Positions 38,814 to 47,955 of a stretch of 64,000 nt of DNA are shown here, piece by piece. A model generated the notes under the pieces. It worked only from the letters and a program-made list of their open reading frames with translations. It did no database searches and had not been told where the DNA came from. This DNA is from Bog-473 sp963763575 (GTDB lineage: Bacteria; Actinomycetota; Acidimicrobiia; Acidimicrobiales; RAAP-2), in NCBI GenBank assembly GCA_963763575.1, contig CAVXPD010000004.1, positions 310,001 through 374,000 of the forward strand, written 5' to 3'. How positions within the stretch are numbered: position 1 is the first letter of the stretch; each line of letters opens with the position of its first letter. The translations under genes and the position numbers were made by a program.

Positions 38814-40460
38814 ATGACGAACTGGAACTACGCAGACGTCTGGGAGACGGTGGCGGAGGTACAGCCCGACGCGCCGGCCATCACGCAAGGGGCACGGACG
38901 ATGACCTGGACCGAGTTCGAGCATGGTGCCGACGGCGTCGCCCAGTTCCTGCTCGACCTCGGGGCCGCCCAGCAGGACAAGGTGGCGGTCTATCTCTACA
39001 ACTCGCCCGAGTACATCCAGGCCACCTACGCCGCCATGAAGGCCGGCCTGGTCCCGGTCAACACGAATTACCGCTACGGCGACGACGAGCTGAGCTACCT
39101 GTGGGACAACGCGGACGCCGCGGCGGTGGTCTTCCACGGTTCTTTCGTCGACCGCGTGGAGCGGATCCTCGACCGGGTACCGCGGGTCAAGGGCTGGTTG
39201 TGGGTGGACGACGGCTCGGGACCCTGCCCCGACTGGGCCACTCCGTACGAGGACGCGGCCAAGTGTGCGGTGGGCCGGACCCGGGCGCCGTGGGGGCGCA
39301 GTGGCGACGATCTCTACATGCTCTACACGGGCGGCACGACCGGGATGCCCAAGGGCGTGATGTGGCGCCAGGACGACCTGTTCGCGCGCATGATCGACGG
39401 GGGGGTGCGCCACTACGACATCAACGGCGGCCTGGAGGGCGTGCGCGCGGCGCTCGAGACCTCGCACAACAACGTCACGCTCATGCCGGCCTGTCCGCTC
39501 ATGCACGGAACCGGCGCCTTCACCGCCAACACGATCCTGGCCGAGGGTGGACGGGTCTGCTTGCTCGAGTCGCGCAAGTACGACCCGATCGAGTTGCTCG
39601 ACACCGTCGAGCGCGAGAAGGTCAACGGCCTTGTCATCGTCGGTGACCCGTTCTCCCGCCCACTGCTGGCCGCGCTGGACGAGCACCCGGGACGTTGGGA
39701 CCTCAGCTCGATTGTGATGGTCATCTCGTCGGGGGCGATGTGGAGTGAGCCGGTCAAGCAGCAGCTCTTGGCGCATCAGCCAGGGATGTTGCTGGTGGAC
39801 GCGTTCAGCTCGTCGGAGGCGCTCGGCATGGGTGTGTCGGTGTCGGGAGGCGGCTCGGCGGCGAAGACGGCCTCGTTCACCTTGGGTCCGGACGTCAAGG
39901 TGCTGACCGAGGACGGCCGCCTTGTGGAGCCCGGTTCCGACGAGGTGGGCGTCTTGGCACTGGGCGGACGGAATCCGCTCGGTTACTACAAGGACTCAGA
40001 GAAGTCGGATCGGACCTTCAAGGAGATCGACGGTGTGCGCTACTCGATCCCCGGCGATTACGCGCAGGTCGACGCCGACGGGACGATCCACCTCCTGGGC
40101 CGCGGGTCGGTGTGCATCAACTCGGGTGGCGAGAAGATCTTCCCCGAGGAGGTCGAGGAGGCTCTGAAGACCCACGCGGCGGTGCGCGACGCGGTAGTGG
40201 TGGGGCTCCCGCACCCGACCTATGGCGAGCAGATCGTGGCAGTGGTCGAGCCTTTCGAGACGGAGTCAAGGGAAGGGACGGGGACGCCGGTGCCGGGGGA
40301 GGCGGAGCTCATCGCCCACGTAAAGGAGCGTCTGGCGACGTACAAGGCGCCTCGCCACGTGCGGACCGTTGCCACGATCGGACGCGCGCCCAACGGCAAG
40401 GTCGACTACAAACGGCACCGGGCCGAGTCGATGGAGGAGCTGGGGATCTCGGGCGGCTGA
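38814..40460 (+). CDS. Acyl-CoA synthetase (AMP-forming ligase)
   Basis: 548 residues. ATP motifs are 'LYTGGTTGMPKGVMW' (P-loop), 'DAFSSSEALGMG', 'GDYAQVDADGTIHLLGRG' and 'INSGGEKIFPEEVE', with the C-terminal catalytic Lys in 'NGKVDYKRH'. It forms acyl-AMP then acyl-CoA. It belongs to the same broad branch as FadD17/FadD19 steroid-acid ligases. GAGGGAGCGAGGGG precedes the ATG, so translation is conventional here. No KstR-type box was found upstream, unlike the FadD at 41784. Confidence 0.9.
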   Translation: MTNWNYADVWETVAEVQPDAPAITQGARTMTWTEFEHGADGVAQFLLDLGAAQQDKVAVYLYNSPEYIQATYAAMKAGLVPVNTNYRYGDDELSYLWDNADAAAVVFHGSFVDRVERILDRVPRVKGWLWVDDGSGPCPDWATPYEDAAKCAVGRTRAPWGRSGDDLYMLYTGGTTGMPKGVMWRQDDLFARMIDGGVRHYDINGGLEGVRAALETSHNNVTLMPACPLMHGTGAFTANTILAEGGRVCLLESRKYDPIELLDTVEREKVNGLVIVGDPFSRPLLAALDEHPGRWDLSSIVMVISSGAMWSEPVKQQLLAHQPGMLLVDAFSSSEALGMGVSVSGGGSAAKTASFTLGPDVKVLTEDGRLVEPGSDEVGVLALGGRNPLGYYKDSEKSDRTFKEIDGVRYSIPGDYAQVDADGTIHLLGRGSVCINSGGEKIFPEEVEEALKTHAAVRDAVVVGLPHPTYGEQIVAVVEPFETESREGTGTPVPGEAELIAHVKERLATYKAPRHVRTVATIGRAPNGKVDYKRHRAESMEELGISGG

Positions 40461-40540
40461 GGCCTGCTGGCCCTCGGCCTGGCTCCACGCCGTGTGGACA
40501 CCTCGACGGATCGCGTGCAGTCCCGCGGCAAACTGGGGCG

Positions 40541-41170
40541 ATGTTCGTCGCCCCCGTCGACGCCACCGGGGGTGAGACAGAATGGCGCGCCTTCGTCGAG
40601 TCTCACCCGTTCGGGCACCTAGTGGCCCCCGGCGGCCCGAATCGCGAGCTGCCCGTTGTCGTGCCAACCCAGTTCGTCTTGGCAGGGCGCACGGTGTGGC
40701 TGCATCTCGTGCGCGCCAACCCTGTCTTCGACGCTCTGGAAGAGAATCGTCGTGTGCTGCTCAGCGTCGCGGACGACTGGGCCTTCATTCCCTCGTCGTG
40801 GAAGGCGATCGGCGAGGAGGACCCCGCGCTCGGGATACCGACCACCTACTACGGCGCGGTGCAACTCGCCGGCACGGCGACGGTGCACGACGAGCGGACG
40901 GCACCGGGACACGTGGCTGCGGTCCTGCGCAGACAGCTGGCGGCGTTCCAGCCGGAAGTGGAAGTGGCCGACCCGAGCGAGGTGCACGCGGCGAAGCTGC
41001 TCGGGATCCTCGGGATCGAGATCCGCGTGGAGCAGGTGACGGCCAAGTTCAAGTACGGAGGCAACGTCGACGAGGCCCACCGGCGTGCGGTGGTTGAACG
41101 CCTACGGTCGCGGGACGGCGTCGGTGACGGGGCCGCGGCACGTCATGTCCTGCGCCGGCTGGAGGAGTAG
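40541..41170 (+). CDS. PaiB-type FMN-binding protein (putative negative regulator)
   Basis: 209 residues: 'SHPFGHLVAPGGPNRELPVV', 'TVWLHLVRANPVFDALEENR', 'VADDWAFIPSSWKAI', 'VPTTYYGAVQLAGTATVH' in family order (sequence has IPTTYYGAV) and the C-terminal 'VTAKFKYGGNVDEAHR'. The fold is an FMN-binding split barrel; relatives are called PaiB after a Bacillus regulator of sporulation, but the mechanism is unclear. The ATG at 40541 lies six bases after CAAACT (40529-40534) without a Shine-Dalgarno. Confidence 0.8.
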   Translation: MFVAPVDATGGETEWRAFVESHPFGHLVAPGGPNRELPVVVPTQFVLAGRTVWLHLVRANPVFDALEENRRVLLSVADDWAFIPSSWKAIGEEDPALGIPTTYYGAVQLAGTATVHDERTAPGHVAAVLRRQLAAFQPEVEVADPSEVHAAKLLGILGIEIRVEQVTAKFKYGGNVDEAHRRAVVERLRSRDGVGDGAAARHVLRRLEE

Positions 41171-41205
41171 AAGAGCGATTGCGTCGTTCCTGCTTGTCCA
41201 GCTGG

Positions 41206-41685
41206 CTACGAGTTTGGAGCGTCTTCGGCCTCGGCGGCCTCGGCCGCCTCGGCCAGATTAGCGAGCGTTGCTGTCATCTGCTGCTCGGCGTTGTCCGCAC
41301 TGTGGTCACCCATCACACGCGCGATCGCAGTGAACCATGGCTTGCGGTCGTCGGCCCACGACTCAGTGACGCGACAACCGTTTTCGGTGTCCTCGAACTC
41401 ATAGCGCCACTTGGCGACGGCGAGGGGCCCCGCGGTTACCGCGAACTCGAAGAGCTTGCCCGGCTGGCAGCCAACAACGGTGACGTTGGTGGACCACCGC
41501 CGGATCCCGTTCCTGTTGTTGCCCCGGAAGACTGCGCCGAGCGCCGGGCCGGTGGTCCCCTTCGCCCACTTACCGCCCTTGTTCTCGGGCGACCACTCCC
41601 CCATGCGGGGAAGGTCTGAGACGAGCGCCCACACCCGCTCGGAGGGCGCGGCGATATCGCGGGATGCTGCGGTCGGGTACGGCAT
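41206..41685 (-). CDS. SRPBCC-fold (polyketide cyclase/START-like) protein
   Basis: 159 residues: 'SRDIAAPSERVWALVSDLPR', 'MGEWSPENKGGKW', 'GAVFRGNNRNGIRRWSTNVTV', split as 'GAVFRGNNRNG' and 'RRWSTNVTVV', then 'KLFEFAVTAGPLAVAKWRYEF' and a C-terminal helix. The fold has a hydrophobic cavity for lipids or aromatics. The ATG at 41685 is chosen because TATGGT (41693-41698, reverse strand) lies seven bases upstream. It is divergent from the FadD19-like synthetase, so the intervening bases hold both promoters and a KstR-type box. Confidence 0.8.
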   Translation of the reverse strand: MPYPTAASRDIAAPSERVWALVSDLPRMGEWSPENKGGKWAKGTTGPALGAVFRGNNRNGIRRWSTNVTVVGCQPGKLFEFAVTAGPLAVAKWRYEFEDTENGCRVTESWADDRKPWFTAIARVMGDHSADNAEQQMTATLANLAEAAEAAEAEDAPNS

Positions 41686-41758
41686 GGGCGGAACCATACG
41701 TGCTTCGGTTCGAGGGCCAGCGGCCCATGGAGTCTCAGGCTGCGATTGCCCACAGAAT

Positions 41759-41772
41759 CAGAACGTGTTCTA
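41759..41772. promoter_or_regulatory. KstR-type operator CAGAACGTGTTCTA
   Basis: Fourteen bases matching the mycobacterial KstR consensus TnnAACnnGTTnnA except for the first base. The inner AGAACGTGTTCT is a perfect palindrome. The -10 hexamer TAATCT of the FadD19-like gene (41771-41776) overlaps the box by two bases, the geometry of a repressor. KstR controls cholesterol catabolism genes in actinobacteria; the regulator itself is not in this window. Confidence 0.75.
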
Positions 41773-41783
41773 ATCTTCCGCCG

Positions 41784-43439
41784 ATGGAGTTCAACCTCGC
41801 CGACCTGTTCGAGGCAGCCGTCGACGCCTATCCCGAACGGGAGTACCTGGTAGCGAACGGCCAACGGCGGACCTACGCCGAGATGGAGGAGCGGTCGAAC
41901 CAGCTGGCCCACTATCTCGCCTCGCAGGGCATCGGCATCGGCGACCACGTCGGGATCTACGCCTACAACTCGGTCGAGTGGGTCGAGACTGCGTGGGCAG
42001 TCTTCAAGCTGCGAGCGATATGGATCAACATCAACTATCGCTACGTCGAGGACGAGCTTCGCTACCTGTTGTCAAACGCCGACTTGAATGCACTCGTATA
42101 CCAGCGGGAATTCTCGCCGTTGGTCTCCGCCTTGTTGCCCGAGCTACCGGGCCTGCAGCCCGTGCTTGTTATCGAGGATGGCAGCGACGCCGAACCCTCG
42201 CCCGGTGCCGTGCCCTACGGGGATGCCCTCTCGGGCCAATCGACGGCGCGCGACTTCGGGCCGCGCAGCGGCGACGACCTTTACATCCTCTACACAGGCG
42301 GGACGACCGGCATGCCCAAGGGCGTGGTGTGGAAGCACAGGGACGTCTTCTACGCCCTCGGTGGTGGCACCGATCCCAGCACCAACCAGCGGGTGACTGA
42401 TCCGTCGGTCATGGTGCAAAAGGGCGCCGGCGGCCCGATGGTCCATCTGCCGGTAGCACCGCTCATGCACGGGGCGACGCAATGGAGCGTCATGGGCCAG
42501 AGCTTCGTCGGCTCCAAGATCGTGCTTATGGCGAAGTTCGATCCGGACGACGTGTGGCGCCTCGTCGGGGACGAGAGGGTGAACTCCGTGATGATCACCG
42601 GCGACGCCATGGGAAAACCCTTGGTCGAGCGACTCGGCGAGCCAGGCGTGGACTACGACCTCTCCTCGCTCTTGGCGGTAGTGTCCTCGGCGGCGCTGTT
42701 CTCGGCTCCAGTCAAGGACCAGTTCTTCGAGCGCCTGCCCAACATCGTGATCACCGACGCCATCGGCTCTTCCGAGGGCGGTAACAACGGTATGACGGTG
42801 GTCACCGCAGGCAACACCGCCATGAAGAGCGGCCCGACGGTCCATCTCCTGGGCGAGACGGTCGTGTTCGACGAAAACCTTGAGTTGGTGGAGCCGGGAT
42901 CGGGCGTGATCGGCAAGATCGCCCGCTCGGGCGACATCCCCGTCGGCTACTACAACGACTCGAAGAAGACGGCCGAGGTCTTCATCGAGGTCCGGGGCAC
43001 GCGCTATGTGATGCCCGGCGACTACGCCACGGTGGAGGAGGACGGGTCCATCACGTTGCTCGGCCGGGGGTCGATCGTCATCAACTCGGGCGGAGAGAAG
43101 ATCTTTCCCGAAGAGGTGGAGTCCGCGGTGCGCTCCCACCCCGACGTCATGGACGCCATCGTGTGCGCCGCGCCCGACGAGCGTTGGGGCCAGACGGTGG
43201 CGGCCATCGTCCAGCCTCGCGTCGGCCACGAGGCTCCGTCGCTCGAGTCGCTCCAGGCTCACTGCCGGGCCAGCATCGCTGGTTACAAATTGCCGCGTCG
43301 ACTCCATGTCGTCGACGCGGTCGAGCGCTCGCCGAGCGGGAAGCCCGACTACACCTGGGCGGCGACCATCGTCAGCGTCAGCGCCACACCAGCCGGGGCC
43401 GCAACGGCGGTGCCTGACGGAGGCGCGTTCGCGACCTGA
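41784..43439 (+). CDS. fadD19: FadD19-like acyl-CoA synthetase (steroid-acid ligase branch)
   Basis: 551 residues. 'FNLADLFEAAVDAYPEREYL' and 'ININYRYVEDELRYLLSNAD' closely resemble FadD19, as do 'LYTGGTTGMPKGVVWKHRDV', 'VAPLMHGATQWSVMGQSF', 'VITDAIGSSEGGNNGMTVV' and 'INSGGEKIFPEEVESAV'. FadD19 activates C24-branched steroid side-chain acids as CoA thioesters. The ATG at 41784 lies seven bases after TAATCT with no Shine-Dalgarno. A KstR-type palindrome overlaps the promoter, supporting a steroid or terpenoid role. The precise substrate remains inference. Confidence 0.88.
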   Translation: MEFNLADLFEAAVDAYPEREYLVANGQRRTYAEMEERSNQLAHYLASQGIGIGDHVGIYAYNSVEWVETAWAVFKLRAIWININYRYVEDELRYLLSNADLNALVYQREFSPLVSALLPELPGLQPVLVIEDGSDAEPSPGAVPYGDALSGQSTARDFGPRSGDDLYILYTGGTTGMPKGVVWKHRDVFYALGGGTDPSTNQRVTDPSVMVQKGAGGPMVHLPVAPLMHGATQWSVMGQSFVGSKIVLMAKFDPDDVWRLVGDERVNSVMITGDAMGKPLVERLGEPGVDYDLSSLLAVVSSAALFSAPVKDQFFERLPNIVITDAIGSSEGGNNGMTVVTAGNTAMKSGPTVHLLGETVVFDENLELVEPGSGVIGKIARSGDIPVGYYNDSKKTAEVFIEVRGTRYVMPGDYATVEEDGSITLLGRGSIVINSGGEKIFPEEVESAVRSHPDVMDAIVCAAPDERWGQTVAAIVQPRVGHEAPSLESLQAHCRASIAGYKLPRRLHVVDAVERSPSGKPDYTWAATIVSVSATPAGAATAVPDGGAFAT

Positions 43440-43515
43440 CGTGGTCGTTGCGCAAGACGTCGACACGCACAGAGGCGCGCGTTAGCGTGCACCGATCACT
43501 CGCAGGGCGAACATC

Positions 43516-45744
43516 ATGCGGATGCAAGGAGGACGGTCGGTCTCGAGGCCTTGGTTCGGGCTTGCGTCGGTGGTGGCCGCCTCCGGCGCGCTCGTCGTGG
43601 TCGGTTCCATCGGGGCGTCGCAGGCGGCACCAGGGAACGCCGGTGCCGTCACGCCCCACGTGAACGCCGGCACGTCGTGGACCGTGTACCACGGCAACGC
43701 CCTGGGGTCCGGCGTCGACACCTCGGGGATGACGCTCTCGCCGGCCAACCACGCCTGGACGTCGCCCGTGCTCGACGGCCAGGTGTACGGCGAGCCCCTC
43801 GTGACCGGTGGGCGGGTCTTTGTGGCCACGGAGAACGACACGATCTACGCGCTGGCAGCGGACTCCGGGGCGATCCTGTGGTCGACCCACGTGGGGACCT
43901 CGGTGCCCTCTTCGAACCTGCCGTGCGGTGACATCAGCCCCCTCGTGGGGATCACCGGCACGCCGGTTGTCGACGCCGGCCGCGGCGAGATCTTCGCGGT
44001 GGCTGACGAGTTGGTCGGCGGCGTTCCTGATCACGTCCTGATTGGTCTCAACATTTCCTCGGGGGCGTCGGAGCTCGACGAGCCGGTCGATCCGCCCGGG
44101 TCGTCGCATCCAAATCTCCTGCAACGGACGGGCCTCAACCTGGACGATGGCAGTGTGGTGTTCGGGTTCGGCGGCAACGCGGGCGACTGTGAGCCCTATC
44201 ACGGTTGGATCGTGTCGGTGCCCGAGGGCGGAGGCGGGCCGCGTTACTACGACACGACCGGCAGCGTGACCAACGGGACCCAGGGCGCGGTGTGGATGGG
44301 CGGCGCAGCTCCCGAAGTCGACGCGGCCGGCAACGTCTGGGCCGCCACTGGGAACGGGTCCTCCGCCTCCCCCTACGACGGCAGTGATTCCGTCTTCGAG
44401 CTCTCACCGGCCCTGGCGCTCGAGCAACTCTTTGCTCCGGCGAGCTGGTCCTCCGACAACGCGACGGACCGCGACCTCGGGTCGACCGCCCCGGCGCTGC
44501 TCTCGGACGGAACCGCGCTGCAGGTCGGCAAGTCGCAAACGGGGTACCTGATGGAGCAGGCGCACCTGGGTGGCATCGGGGGCCAGCTCGTCGCTTCGCC
44601 TGTCTGTGGAAACGCCGATGCCGACGGCGGCGACGCGGTGGTGGGCTCCGTCGTCTACGTGCCGTGCGACAGTGGGATCGAGGCGATCCACACGGGCAAT
44701 GCGCCACCCGCGCTCTCCGTGCAGTGGAACGCGGCCAGCGGGGTCGCCGGCCCCCCCATCGTGGCTGGAGGCCTCGTGTGGTCCATCGGCGGGGGCAATC
44801 TCGTCGGGATCAACCCAGCCAACGGCGCCACCGAGGAACAGCTCCACATCGGGGGCGAGGCGAACCACTTCCCCACGCCGTCGGTGGGTGATGGTCTCCT
44901 GCTCGCCCCCACGACCGACCAGGTCGTCGCCTTCTCCGGTTCGGCCGGGATGCCCGGGCCGCCCACGCCACCCCCGCCGGCGCCACCCAACTCGTCGTAC
45001 TGGCTCGTCGGGTCCGACGGCGGGATCTTCAGCTTCGGTAGCGCGGAGTTCCACGGTTCGACCGGCGGCATTTCGCTGAACCGTCCGATGGTGGGCATGG
45101 CCCCGACGGCCTCCAAGGGTGGCTACTGGCTCGTCGCGTCCGACGGAGGCATCTTCGGCTTCGGGAACGCGGGCTTCTTCGGCTCCGAGGGCGACAAGAC
45201 GCTCAACGCACCGATCGTGGGCATGGCGGCCACCCCCGGCGGCGGCGGGTACTGGCTGGTGGCGTCCGACGGCGGGATCTTCAGCTTCGGTGACGCCGGC
45301 TTCTTTGGGTCGATGGGCGGCCAGCGGCTCAACGCGCCGATCGTCGGCATGGCGACGACGAGGGACGGACTCGGTTATTGGCTCGTGGCGTCCGACGGCG
45401 GCATCTTCGGATTCGGTGACGCCGCCTTCCGTGGCTCCATGGGCGGCATCGTATTGAACCGGCCGATCGTCGGCATGGCCTCGACTCCCGATGCACTCGG
45501 GTACTGGCTCGTCGCGTCCGACGGCGGGATCTTCAGCTTCGGCGACGCCGCCTTCTTCGGCTCGACCGGCGGCATCACGCTCGTCCGGGCGGCGGTCGCG
45601 ATGGCACCCACGAGGGACGGCCGCGGCTACTGGATCGTCGCCTCCGACGGCGGCATTTTCAGCTACGGGGACGCCAACTTCAGCGGTTCGGAGGGAGGTG
45701 TCGTGCTCAACCAGCCGGTGGTCGCGATGGCGGCCGCCAGCTAG
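43516..45744 (+). CDS. Secreted PQQ-propeller-like protein with six WLVASDGGIFSFG repeats
   Basis: 742 residues. A signal segment ('GLASVVAASGALVVVGSI', about 15-33) leads into a beta-propeller-like part with quinoprotein-type units ('GRVFVATENDTIYALAADSG', 'GTPVVDAGRGEIFAVADEL', 'GGLVWSIGGGNLVGINPANG'). A Pro-rich hinge 'GPPTPPPPAPPNSS' follows. The C-terminus is six exact 42-residue repeats of the form GYWLVASDGGIFSFGDAxFxGSxGG, spaced 126 bases apart. Probably an exported surface protein; the repeats likely fold as another propeller. No enzymatic residues are evident. The repeat is frequent in Acidimicrobiia. Confidence 0.8.
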   Translation: MRMQGGRSVSRPWFGLASVVAASGALVVVGSIGASQAAPGNAGAVTPHVNAGTSWTVYHGNALGSGVDTSGMTLSPANHAWTSPVLDGQVYGEPLVTGGRVFVATENDTIYALAADSGAILWSTHVGTSVPSSNLPCGDISPLVGITGTPVVDAGRGEIFAVADELVGGVPDHVLIGLNISSGASELDEPVDPPGSSHPNLLQRTGLNLDDGSVVFGFGGNAGDCEPYHGWIVSVPEGGGGPRYYDTTGSVTNGTQGAVWMGGAAPEVDAAGNVWAATGNGSSASPYDGSDSVFELSPALALEQLFAPASWSSDNATDRDLGSTAPALLSDGTALQVGKSQTGYLMEQAHLGGIGGQLVASPVCGNADADGGDAVVGSVVYVPCDSGIEAIHTGNAPPALSVQWNAASGVAGPPIVAGGLVWSIGGGNLVGINPANGATEEQLHIGGEANHFPTPSVGDGLLLAPTTDQVVAFSGSAGMPGPPTPPPPAPPNSSYWLVGSDGGIFSFGSAEFHGSTGGISLNRPMVGMAPTASKGGYWLVASDGGIFGFGNAGFFGSEGDKTLNAPIVGMAATPGGGGYWLVASDGGIFSFGDAGFFGSMGGQRLNAPIVGMATTRDGLGYWLVASDGGIFGFGDAAFRGSMGGIVLNRPIVGMASTPDALGYWLVASDGGIFSFGDAAFFGSTGGITLVRAAVAMAPTRDGRGYWIVASDGGIFSYGDANFSGSEGGVVLNQPVVAMAAAS
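44995..45741. repeat. Six 126-bp coding repeats (42 residues each)
   Basis: Copies begin at 44995, 45121, 45247, 45373, 45499 and 45625 with exact 126-base spacing and high DNA similarity, especially at TGGCTCGT(C/G)GCGTCCGACGG. Equal spacing and similarity suggest recent duplication or gene conversion within the gene. Confidence 0.9.
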
Positions 45745-45806
45745 GGGGGCGACGCCCTATCGGCGCATCACGTCGCGGGGCGTTCCCCGAGGAATACGGT
45801 TGGGCC

Positions 45807-46094
45807 GTGGGAGAGGGTTGGTTTCACCACTGGATGCGCGAGCACCGCGGCGGGCGCGAACGCCGATGTGAAGAGTGTGGCGACACCTGGACGATCGGCC
45901 GGCCGCCAAAGCCGCGGCACTTCGAAGGCATCGAGCTCACTCCTCATGGACCGTCGGCGGCCAGCCTCGTGGGTGACCTGATGAAACCGGCCGATGACGT
46001 GGCGGTGCCAGAGGCGCTTGGCCATTGCCCGGGGTGCGGATCGAGCCACTTCACCGAGTACCGGGTCGGCCACGACCCGGCCGGGCCGCGCTAG
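45807..46094 (+). CDS. Small zinc-ribbon-like protein, hypothetical
   Basis: 95 residues with two Cys-x-x-Cys knuckles, 'RRCEECGDTW' and 'GHCPGCGSSHF', spaced about 50 residues apart, a typical zinc-ribbon arrangement. The middle is acidic and short. The GTG at 45807 lies six bases after TACGGT (45795-45800), consistent with a leaderless start. No function recognised; similar small ribbons often bind nucleic acid or a partner protein. Confidence 0.65.
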   Translation: MGEGWFHHWMREHRGGRERRCEECGDTWTIGRPPKPRHFEGIELTPHGPSAASLVGDLMKPADDVAVPEALGHCPGCGSSHFTEYRVGHDPAGPR

Positions 46095-46130
46095 CGCGAT
46101 CGCCCGGGCGGGCGAACTCGACTCGAGCGC

Positions 46131-46685
46131 GTGGTGTCCGCGGGCGAGATTCTCCTTCTGACCGGCTCTCCCGGTAGCGGCAAGACCACCGTCGCGCCGC
46201 TGGTGGCTGACCGCCGTGAGCCCTCGGCCTGCCTCGACGTCGACTGGTTCTTCGCCAAGCTGCGACGAGGGGCGATCGAGCCCTGGCGCGCCGAGGCGCA
46301 CACGCAGAACCGTGTCGTGCTCGATGCCGCAGCCGAGGCGGTCGCCGCGTTCGCCCGGGGCGGCTACTACACGGTGGCCGAGGGAATTCTCTATCCGTTC
46401 ATGCTCGATCTGTTCACCGAGGCCTGTGCGCCCCACGGCCTCCAGCTCAACTACGCCGTCCTGCGCGCCCCCATCGGCGTCGTCCAACTACGTGTCCAGG
46501 ACCGCAGGTTCGATCCCGCGCATGCCGGTGCGCTGGCCGAGGCTGCGGTGGTCGACGACCTGTGGACCCAGTTCGAGATCCATGGCGTCGAGGAACGCCA
46601 CCGTGTCGACTCGGGGGACAGGGGCCCCGACGCGATCGCCGAGGAGATCGACCGGCGCATGGAGGCGGGCGAGTTCCGGCTGTAG
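46131..46685 (+). CDS. P-loop AAA/adenylate-kinase-like NTPase
   Basis: 184 residues. Walker A is 'LLLTGSPGSGKTTVAPL', an Asp-containing strand 'ACLDVDWFFAKL' follows, then 'RVVLDAAAEAVAAFARGGYY', 'VAEGILYPFMLDLF' and an Arg-rich helix 'QLRVQDRRFDPAHAGALAE'. This fits the small kinase-like group that phosphorylates antibiotics, nucleosides or sugars. The substrate cannot be told. Two GTG codons (46131, 46134) are equally placed as starts. It is 36 bases after the zinc-ribbon gene and may share its transcript. Confidence 0.75.
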   Translation: MVSAGEILLLTGSPGSGKTTVAPLVADRREPSACLDVDWFFAKLRRGAIEPWRAEAHTQNRVVLDAAAEAVAAFARGGYYTVAEGILYPFMLDLFTEACAPHGLQLNYAVLRAPIGVVQLRVQDRRFDPAHAGALAEAAVVDDLWTQFEIHGVEERHRVDSGDRGPDAIAEEIDRRMEAGEFRL

Positions 46686-46728
46686 CGCCTGCGGGGGTGG
46701 TGCGACCGATGCCGTCTGCGCGGCCGGG

Positions 46729-47862
46729 TTACTTGGAGTCGGCGGCGGCCAGACGCTGCTTCGTCGTCGAGTGGACCGGGTCCTTGTCGAACTCGGGGAG
46801 CACGTGGTTGCCGAAGGTCTCGACGGCCTCCTGGCAGTTCTCGAGCGAGATGGAGGTAGACAGCATGCCGAACGAGAGCTGGTCGGCCCCGGTCCCGGCG
46901 TAGCGCTCGACCGTCTTGGCCACCTCGTCGGGGCTGCCGATGGCCATCTCGCCGGCGGCGATGCCCGCATCGAGCTGGTCGGGGGTGATGGCCGGGATGA
47001 TGTCGGGCCACTCGGGGATCCCCGCTGGCCGCGGGAACGTGTCGAGGTAGCGGAACAGGATGCTGATGAAGTAGTTGGTGTCGGCCTCGAGGAAAACCTT
47101 GCGCGCCTTCGCGCCATCCTCCATACACAGCATCTGCGTCGTGATCATGACGTTGTTGTTGACGTAGCCCCCCACCGGGTTCTTGCAATCCTCGATCTTT
47201 TCCTTGTAGCGGCTCACGAGCGGTGTCAGCGCTTCCGGGCTCGAGAACCCGAAACACAGGACGCCGACACCCAATTCAGCGGCCAGGTCGAAAGTGCCCG
47301 GGCTGCCAGCCGCCATCCAGAGGGGCGGATGCGGCTTGGAGTAGGGCTTGGGCAGCACGTTGCGGCTGGGCATGGAGAAGAACTTGCCGTCGTAGCTGTA
47401 GTCCTCGTCCTTCCACATGCGCACGATCTGTGGGAGGGTCTCGGCCACCATCTCGCGGGTCAGCTCCGAGTCCTCGATCCCGAAGCCCCTCTGCTCCGTC
47501 GTCGACGAACCCCGGCCCGTGCCGAACTCGAAGCGGCCCTCGGAGAGGTGGTCAAGCATGGCGACCCGCTCGGCGATGCGCGCGGGGTGGTTGACCGGGG
47601 GCGTGATGTTGAAGATGCCCGAGCCGAGGTGGATGTTGTTCGTGCGGGCGGCCGCGAACGCGAGGAACGACTCGTTCGCGGAGAGGTGCGAGTACGTGGT
47701 CAGGAAGTGGTGCTCGGTGACCCAGGCGTACTTGAACCCGGCTTTGTCAGCCGCCACCACATAGGCGATCTCGTCCATGATGCGGTCGTGTTCGGCCGAC
47801 TCGCCGTGTTGCTCGGCGTACCGAGGCAGCACGCACACGCTGTTGAAGATGCCGAATTCCAT
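46729..47862 (-). CDS. LLM-class flavin-dependent monooxygenase
   Basis: 377 residues. 'MEFGIFNSVCVLPRYAEQHG', 'AGFKYAWVTEHHFLTTYSHL', 'LGSGIFNITPPVNHPARIAE', 'HLSEGRFEFGTGRGSSTTEQ' and 'PHPPLWMAAGSPGTFDLAAE' place it among bacterial luciferase-like monooxygenases that use reduced FMN. The Glu-His-His of TEHHF is typical. GAGGACG precedes the ATG. A KstR-type box lies 80 bases upstream (47942-47955), so it is probably co-regulated with the steroid side-chain genes. Substrate unknown. Confidence 0.88.
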   Translation of the reverse strand: MEFGIFNSVCVLPRYAEQHGESAEHDRIMDEIAYVVAADKAGFKYAWVTEHHFLTTYSHLSANESFLAFAAARTNNIHLGSGIFNITPPVNHPARIAERVAMLDHLSEGRFEFGTGRGSSTTEQRGFGIEDSELTREMVAETLPQIVRMWKDEDYSYDGKFFSMPSRNVLPKPYSKPHPPLWMAAGSPGTFDLAAELGVGVLCFGFSSPEALTPLVSRYKEKIEDCKNPVGGYVNNNVMITTQMLCMEDGAKARKVFLEADTNYFISILFRYLDTFPRPAGIPEWPDIIPAITPDQLDAGIAAGEMAIGSPDEVAKTVERYAGTGADQLSFGMLSTSISLENCQEAVETFGNHVLPEFDKDPVHSTTKQRLAAADSK

Positions 47863-47941
47863 GGTTTTGCACGTCCTCGTCTACCGTGCCGCGGTCGGTT
47901 CCGCCGGGCTCCCTGGGACGGTAACAGGTGGGCCGATAAAA

Positions 47942-47955
47942 TGCAACGTGTTCCA
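47942..47955. promoter_or_regulatory. KstR-type operator TGCAACGTGTTCCA
   Basis: Matches TnnAACnnGTTnnA at all defined positions, with the perfect core AACGTGTT. It is positioned upstream of the luciferase-like monooxygenase (starts at 47862, minus strand), in an intergenic stretch with no other coding role visible. Confidence 0.75.
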
